Shown here one piece after another: positions 11,000-12,778 of a stretch of DNA of 12,778 nt. The notes under the pieces are model-generated. The model did not search any database, was not told the DNA's origin, and saw only the letters and a program-made list of their open reading frames with translations. This DNA comes from Cellvibrionales bacterium UBA4495 (GTDB taxonomy: Bacteria > Pseudomonadota > Gammaproteobacteria > Pseudomonadales > Porticoccaceae). The translations under genes and the position numbers were made by a program. The stretch's first letter is position 1; each line of letters starts with the position of its first letter. The stretch is taken from contig DGNJ01000007.1 of assembly GCA_002388905.1 (NCBI GenBank), positions 41,847 through 54,624 on the forward strand, in the 5' to 3' direction.

Positions 11000-11028
11000 A
11001 AAAAAAGCAGGTGGGGAACAGCCCCACC
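11000..11028 (-). terminator. Rho-independent terminator of katG
   Basis: Read on the - strand, GGTGGGG (11028-11022) and CCCCACC (11016-11010) form a perfect 7-bp GC-rich stem with a 5-base loop. After a three-base gap (TGC) comes a run of seven T (11006-11000). It begins 25 bases after the katG stop codon, as expected for an intrinsic terminator. Confidence 0.88.
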
Positions 11029-11053
11029 CATATAATCGCACCAAACAGCCGCT

Positions 11054-12778
<1,725 letters not shown>

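Larger units (their letters stand above)
10742..11053. other. 312-base non-coding region between convergent genes
   Basis: The gap separates the small + strand gene from katG on the - strand. It contains a 28-base palindrome near the left end and the katG terminator near the right end. The middle (about 10810-10960) is more AT-rich than the surrounding genes and holds no convincing ORF; short frames on the - strand there have no ribosome binding site or recognisable product. It could be relic sequence. Confidence 0.5.

Overview
The window is about 12.8 kb of GC-rich DNA, densely coded and bacterial. Domain content (hybrid PAS/GAF sensor kinases, a RocR-like REC-EAL protein, a PP2C phosphatase and KatG) and codon use suggest a free-living, probably aerobic gammaproteobacterium. 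I cannot name a genus from the sequence alone. No tRNA, rRNA, CRISPR array or convincing mobile element was seen.

Region 1 (1-7857, + strand) is a three-gene signalling operon. It starts with a hybrid histidine kinase cut by the left edge (GAF/PAS sensory modules, HisKA, HATPase, receiver). A second hybrid kinase follows (about four membrane segments, four PAS domains, HisKA, HATPase, receiver). The last gene is a receiver-EAL response regulator that keeps the full set of cyclic-di-GMP phosphodiesterase residues. The two kinases have closely related transmitter and receiver halves but unrelated sensor halves. The gaps are 38 and 9 bases, and the ribosome binding site of the EAL gene overlaps the stop codon before it. 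The likely reading is that two differently tuned sensors feed one c-di-GMP-degrading output.

Region 2 (8002-10741, + strand) holds three genes: a fusion of an aminoglycoside-phosphotransferase-like kinase domain with a P-loop kinase domain, a compact PP2C-type Ser/Thr phosphatase overlapping it by four bases (ATGA), and an 86-residue protein of unknown function. The kinase-fold/phosphatase coupling is the least explained part of the window and the best candidate for an uncharacterised reversible phosphorylation module.

Region 3 (10742-12778) has a 312-base non-coding gap between convergent genes. It carries a near-perfect 28-base palindrome and a good intrinsic terminator for katG. The katG gene (catalase-peroxidase, - strand) runs off the right edge without its N-terminal part. 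It is an oxidative stress gene with no visible functional link to the signalling genes.
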